A stretch of DNA of 8,186 bases from NCBI GenBank assembly GCA_964474655.1, contig CAYYTU010000105.1, positions 1 to 8,186 of the forward strand. The letters are read 5' to 3'. The position numbers were made by a program, and so were the translations under genes. Below, in pieces: positions 6,293 to 8,186 of the stretch. How positions within the stretch are numbered: position 1 is the stretch's first letter; each line of letters begins with the position of its first letter. Under the pieces are notes generated by a model. It saw nothing but the letters and a program-made list of their open reading frames with translations. It searched no databases and was not told where the DNA came from. Origin of the DNA: CAYYTU01 sp964474655 (lineage in GTDB: Bacteria; Chloroflexota; Anaerolineae; B4-G1).

Positions 6293-6331
6293 GAGCCCGT
6301 TCTTGCAAGACAATCTTGCAAAAACGGGCTC
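6293..6331. promoter_or_regulatory. Long hairpin between the small peptide ORF and the GIY-YIG-like gene
   Basis: A 17-bp inverted repeat (6293-6309 and 6315-6331) with one C/A mismatch and a 5-nt ACAAT loop. It begins 7 bases after the small ORF's stop on the minus strand and ends 84 bases before the GIY-YIG-like start. No T-run follows on either strand, so intrinsic termination is unlikely. It could protect an mRNA end, act as an attenuator with the upstream peptide ORF, or be a protein-binding site. Confidence 0.6.
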
Positions 6332-6338
6332 GCAGGCG

Positions 6339-6410
6339 CTACTCCCAACACGAGACTGTGATAGCAACACCGAACGCTACGAAGAACACGAACAAAAGCA
6401 GGTGCCCCAT
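6339..6410 (-). CDS. Short hydrophobic peptide ORF, 23 aa, with strong ribosome site
   Basis: An ATG at 6410 is preceded by AAAGGAGG with a 4-base spacer, one of the best Shine-Dalgarno sites in the window, and opens a 23-codon frame ending TAG. The peptide starts MGHLLLFVFFVAFGVAITV and ends SCWE. It has a single hydrophobic stretch long enough to cross a membrane, flanked by short polar ends, with one cysteine. It could be a small membrane protein, a toxic peptide or a translated leader controlling the genes beyond the hairpin. No homology can be judged at this length. The transcript would have to start in or before the tandem repeat, where a TTGACT-like -35 box exists on the minus strand but no clear -10. 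Confidence 0.45.
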   Translation of the reverse strand: MGHLLLFVFFVAFGVAITVSCWE

Positions 6411-6428
6411 AAGACCTCCTTTATGTGT

Positions 6429-6510
6429 AATGTCAGATTTCGGATCCGTAGTCAAAGTGGTGATTTTTGTGGGTCATTTTGCGGACTTTTGCACTTGACT
6501 ATTTCCACGA
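6429..6510. repeat. Tandem repeat copy 1 (82 bp)
   Basis: First unit of a direct tandem repeat, starting AATGTCAGATTTCGG and ending TTGACTATTTCCACGA. It contains one copy of the 12-bp subunit GGTGATTTTTGT (6459-6470). Compared with copy 2 it differs at five positions, all in the first 30 bases, and lacks one 12-bp subunit. Confidence 0.9.
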
Positions 6511-6604
6511 AATGTCAGTTTTCGGGTCCGTGACCAAAGTGGTGATTTTTGTGGTGATTTTTGTGGGTCATTTTGCGGACTTTTGCACTTGACTATTTCC
6601 ACGA
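6511..6604. repeat. Tandem repeat copy 2 (94 bp)
   Basis: Second unit, directly abutting the first. The last 52 bases of copy 1 are reproduced exactly, except that the 12-bp subunit GGTGATTTTTGT is present twice (6541-6552 and 6553-6564), which explains the extra 12 bp. The assembly gap begins two bases after this unit. Confidence 0.9.
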
Positions 6605-6605
6605 A

Positions 6606-6705
6606 NNNNNNNNNNNNNNNNNNNNNNNNNNNNNNNNNNNNNNNNNNNNNNNNNNNNNNNNNNNNNNNNNNNNNNNNNNNNNNNNNNNNNNNNNNNNNNN
6701 NNNNN
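6606..6705. other. Scaffold gap, 100 N
   Basis: Exactly 100 ambiguous bases, a placeholder size commonly used for gaps of unknown length. It lies inside the tandem array, so the assembler probably failed because of the repeat. More repeat units, or a gene, may be missing. Reading frames drawn across it have no meaning. Confidence 0.95.
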
Positions 6706-6707
6706 GT

Positions 6708-6743
6708 GGTGATTTTTGTGGTGATTTTTGTGGTGATTTTTGC
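6708..6743. repeat. Three tandem 12-bp subunits after the gap
   Basis: GGTGATTTTTGT at 6708-6719 and 6720-6731, then GGTGATTTTTGC at 6732-6743. This is the subunit found once in copy 1 and twice in copy 2, so it is the far end of the same array. The adjoining sequence (GCGGGATCACC) diverges from the unit and leads into the stop codon of the 134-aa gene. Confidence 0.9.
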
Positions 6744-6747
6744 GGGA

Positions 6748-7152
6748 TCACCACAGCGGATACCACCGCGTCCCAACATCCCATCCGCGGTAGTTGCGAC
6801 TGTCGGGGATACGCGCTCGCTCCGATTGCAGCATCAACGCAACGTCGCGGAGCTTGTACAGCATTCCCTGCAGCTGTTTCAGTCCCACGAAGCTGCAGGG
6901 GGGGTGGAGCTGATACGGACGCCCCCGGGTCCATCCGGGCAGCGTCGGGTGCCTGGCGAGTCGGCGGGCCCGCTCCCGCTTGCGCGGGTTGGCGTAGTCG
7001 GAGCACAATCCGCAATGGATGATGCTATCTTCCGTCTCCGACAAGCCGTTGAGCGTCCGACAGAGCCGGGCCGTCCAGATACCAGGACTGGCCATGATCT
7101 CATTCATGGCCTGAATTGTCTTGGTGTCATACACCCACTGTCTGAAGCTCAT
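6748..7152 (-). CDS. Hypothetical protein, 134 aa, with CGLC pair
   Basis: An unrecognised protein starting MSFRQWVYDTKTIQAMNEIM. A His-Cys-x2-Cys group (HCGLC, 46-50) followed by a very basic helix (NPRKRERARRLARHP, 55-69) could be a small metal- and nucleic-acid-binding element, but no second cysteine pair is seen (C31 and C86 are isolated). ATG 7152 has an AAAGGGGG ribosome site close upstream and follows the stop of the 238-aa gene by 9 bases, so it is in the same operon. The final 20 residues (DSRNYRGWDVGTRWYPLW region) end directly at the border of the tandem repeat. The original C-terminus may have been altered if the repeat expanded or inserted there. Confidence 0.6.
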   Translation of the reverse strand: MSFRQWVYDTKTIQAMNEIMASPGIWTARLCRTLNGLSETEDSIIHCGLCSDYANPRKRERARRLARHPTLPGWTRGRPYQLHPPCSFVGLKQLQGMLYKLRDVALMLQSERARIPDSRNYRGWDVGTRWYPLW

Positions 7153-7161
7153 ACGCCCCCT

Positions 7162-7878
7162 TTACCCCAGGTTGTCCAGCATTATCTCGTTCTGTGCGAC
7201 CTGGATGCTCTCGATGGCTTCGTCAACCCGACGCATCGCCGCCGTCAGGTCACGAGCGACCTCGTGATCCGAAGATCCTCGAGGTTTGCCCTCGGCCCTG
7301 GCTGTGTATTCATCTCCGAGCTCATAGATACGGTCGAAGAGGATGCCAAGCAGTGCCAGCTCGTTATCGAGCCAACTGCCGCCGTCGCGCTCAAACAGCG
7401 CCTGGGTGGCCCAGATGACCACCCGAAGGCTCCAGTGCTCGCCCGCAGACCCCGCGATCTCCTCCAACACCTCGGCCGGGATGGCCGTGGTATCCAGTTG
7501 CACGCTGCCTCCCCAGTGGCCGCTCCACCAGACCTCGCCCGCGGTCACTTTCATCCGACATTCCACTTTCTGGAAGATCACCCAGTCCAGGCTTTCCCGC
7601 TCGCCCATCACGTAGTAGCCCTGCTCGCTCAGGGCCTTTTCAATCTCATAAGCAAACTCGATGTCGCTGTCGTAGAGATTGCTGAACCACTTCGGAACAG
7701 GCGCTTCCCACTCGATGCCGTGGACGTGTTCCTGCATTGCGGTGAAAAGCGCGATGCGACCAAGCAAGCGGTGGGCCAAATCGGAACCGATCTTGATGAC
7801 GGCATACGACGGGCCGGCGTCGGAGAGAAACCCCGCGCTGGCTCTCACGATCACTCTCGTCTTTTCATCATTCGACAT
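7162..7878 (-). CDS. Hypothetical protein, 238 aa
   Basis: I do not recognise this family. ATG 7878 is preferred over ATG 7884: AAGGAGG lies 7 bases before the former and only 1 base before the latter. The protein is acidic and apparently soluble, with Trp-rich segments in the middle (ESLDWVIFQKVECRMKVTAG; GEVWWSGHWGGSVQLDTTAI) and a helical C-terminal third ending AMRRVDEAIESIQVAQNEIM, which could form a coiled coil. No signal peptide, membrane helix or catalytic motif is apparent. Its start lies within the end of the preceding 89-aa gene (11-base overlap), and the following gene begins 9 bases after its stop, giving a three-gene operon. Nothing in the neighbourhood fixes a role. Confidence 0.75.
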   Translation of the reverse strand: MSNDEKTRVIVRASAGFLSDAGPSYAVIKIGSDLAHRLLGRIALFTAMQEHVHGIEWEAPVPKWFSNLYDSDIEFAYEIEKALSEQGYYVMGERESLDWVIFQKVECRMKVTAGEVWWSGHWGGSVQLDTTAIPAEVLEEIAGSAGEHWSLRVVIWATQALFERDGGSWLDNELALLGILFDRIYELGDEYTARAEGKPRGSSDHEVARDLTAAMRRVDEAIESIQVAQNEIMLDNLG

Positions 7879-8137
7879 GTTCATGCCTCCTTATGCTTTT
7901 ACTATCCCCATTCGGGAAGATGTTGCGCTCGCGAAGAATGCGAAATGTCTCGAATCCTACGGGGCGCAGGCCCATCCCGGGCCCGTTGACGTTGACCTGT
8001 CGCCCGGGCTTTTCCTCTGCCCAGGCCCAGGCCTGCAGGAACCGGAGCTTCAATGCATCTCTTGGACACTCCGAGCTTCCGATCCGGCGGTCATCCGCCA
8101 CCCACTCAAACCTGTACGTATGTCCCCACTTGGACAT
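7868..8137 (-). CDS. Hypothetical protein, 89 aa
   Basis: A small unrecognised protein starting MSKWGHTYRFEWVADDRRIG. ATG 8137 is supported by AAGGAG about 5 bases upstream. The sequence is mixed alpha/beta with an aromatic helix (LKLRFLQAWAWAEEKPG) and a glycine-rich turn (NVNGPGMGLRPVGFETF), and ends in a basic, His-containing tail. There are no cysteine pairs, membrane helices or catalytic signature. The last codons contain the ribosome site and start of the next gene, so translation is probably coupled. It is the first gene of the group inside this window. More operon may lie beyond the right edge, since only 49 bases precede it and no clear promoter is seen there. Confidence 0.65.
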   Translation of the reverse strand: MSKWGHTYRFEWVADDRRIGSSECPRDALKLRFLQAWAWAEEKPGRQVNVNGPGMGLRPVGFETFRILRERNIFPNGDSKSIRRHEHVE

Positions 8138-8186
8138 GTATTCTCCTTGTCTAGCTTGTCAGATATGAGAACAGCCCCAGGGCTGG

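Noticed and set aside
6429..6743. CRISPR array
   Set aside because: Units are 82-94 bp, directly abutting and nearly identical throughout, with no short repeat/unique spacer alternation and no cas gene nearby.
6474..6779. Minus-strand coding of the repeat (KITT/QKSP units)
   Set aside because: A 12-bp unit stays open in several frames by chance of periodicity. There is no ribosome site, and the frame is bridged by N.
6583..7989. 468-codon plus-strand open frame running through the gap
   Set aside because: It is open only because N codons are not stops and the 12-bp repeat keeps frame. The rest is antisense to the three minus-strand genes with good ribosome sites.
8172..8185. Small inverted repeat CAGCCC/GGGCTG at the right edge
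   Set aside because: The loop is only 2 nt, the stem is short, and it is cut by the window edge, so no role can be assigned.

Overview
The window looks like part of a scaffold from a high-GC bacterium, probably an uncultured or metagenomic assembly, because a run of exactly 100 N marks a scaffold gap. Strong Shine-Dalgarno sites (AAGGAGG, GGAGG) and one textbook sigma-70 promoter point to a bacterium. The phylum cannot be fixed from the sequence. Nearly all genes lie on the minus strand in tightly coupled order, often with 4-base ATGA or GTGA stop/start overlaps. The gene set (RadC-type JAB protein, DNA methyltransferase-helicase fusion, GIY-YIG-like nuclease, DUF6884-like protein, many small unknowns) is typical of the accessory part of a conjugative element, large plasmid or prophage rather than of a core chromosomal locus. 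No integrase, transposase or conjugation gene is visible.

Read along the minus strand from the right end, three unknown genes come first (8137-6748: 89, 238 and 134 aa). The third ends at the edge of a G/T-rich nested tandem repeat (6429-6743) interrupted by the gap. Next come a 23-residue hydrophobic peptide ORF with a strong ribosome-binding site (6410-6339), a near-perfect 17-bp hairpin (6293-6331), and a compact operon: GIY-YIG-like protein, an 83-aa unknown, a DUF6884-like protein with a zinc ribbon, RadC, and a small ORF that appears frameshifted at a five-base homopolymer.

A toxin-antitoxin pair on the plus strand (AbrB/MazE-like antitoxin and PIN-domain toxin, 3535-4253) follows. It has a consensus promoter and a perfect inverted repeat that is a good operator candidate. 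It looks less GC-rich than its surroundings and sits between the two minus-strand gene groups, convergent with one and divergent from the other.

The left third (3393-67, minus) holds an unknown 219-aa gene coupled to a methyltransferase/SNF2-helicase fusion. That large gene is broken: its N-terminal part carries the methyltransferase, Walker A and a Cys-rich insert, its C-terminal part carries helicase motifs V and VI in another frame, and the DEAH-type motif II and motif III are in neither. This suggests an internal deletion plus frame change, or an assembly error.

A plausible but unproven reading is a DNA-processing or anti-restriction island of a mobile element, partly decayed or imperfectly assembled, stabilised by a toxin-antitoxin module.
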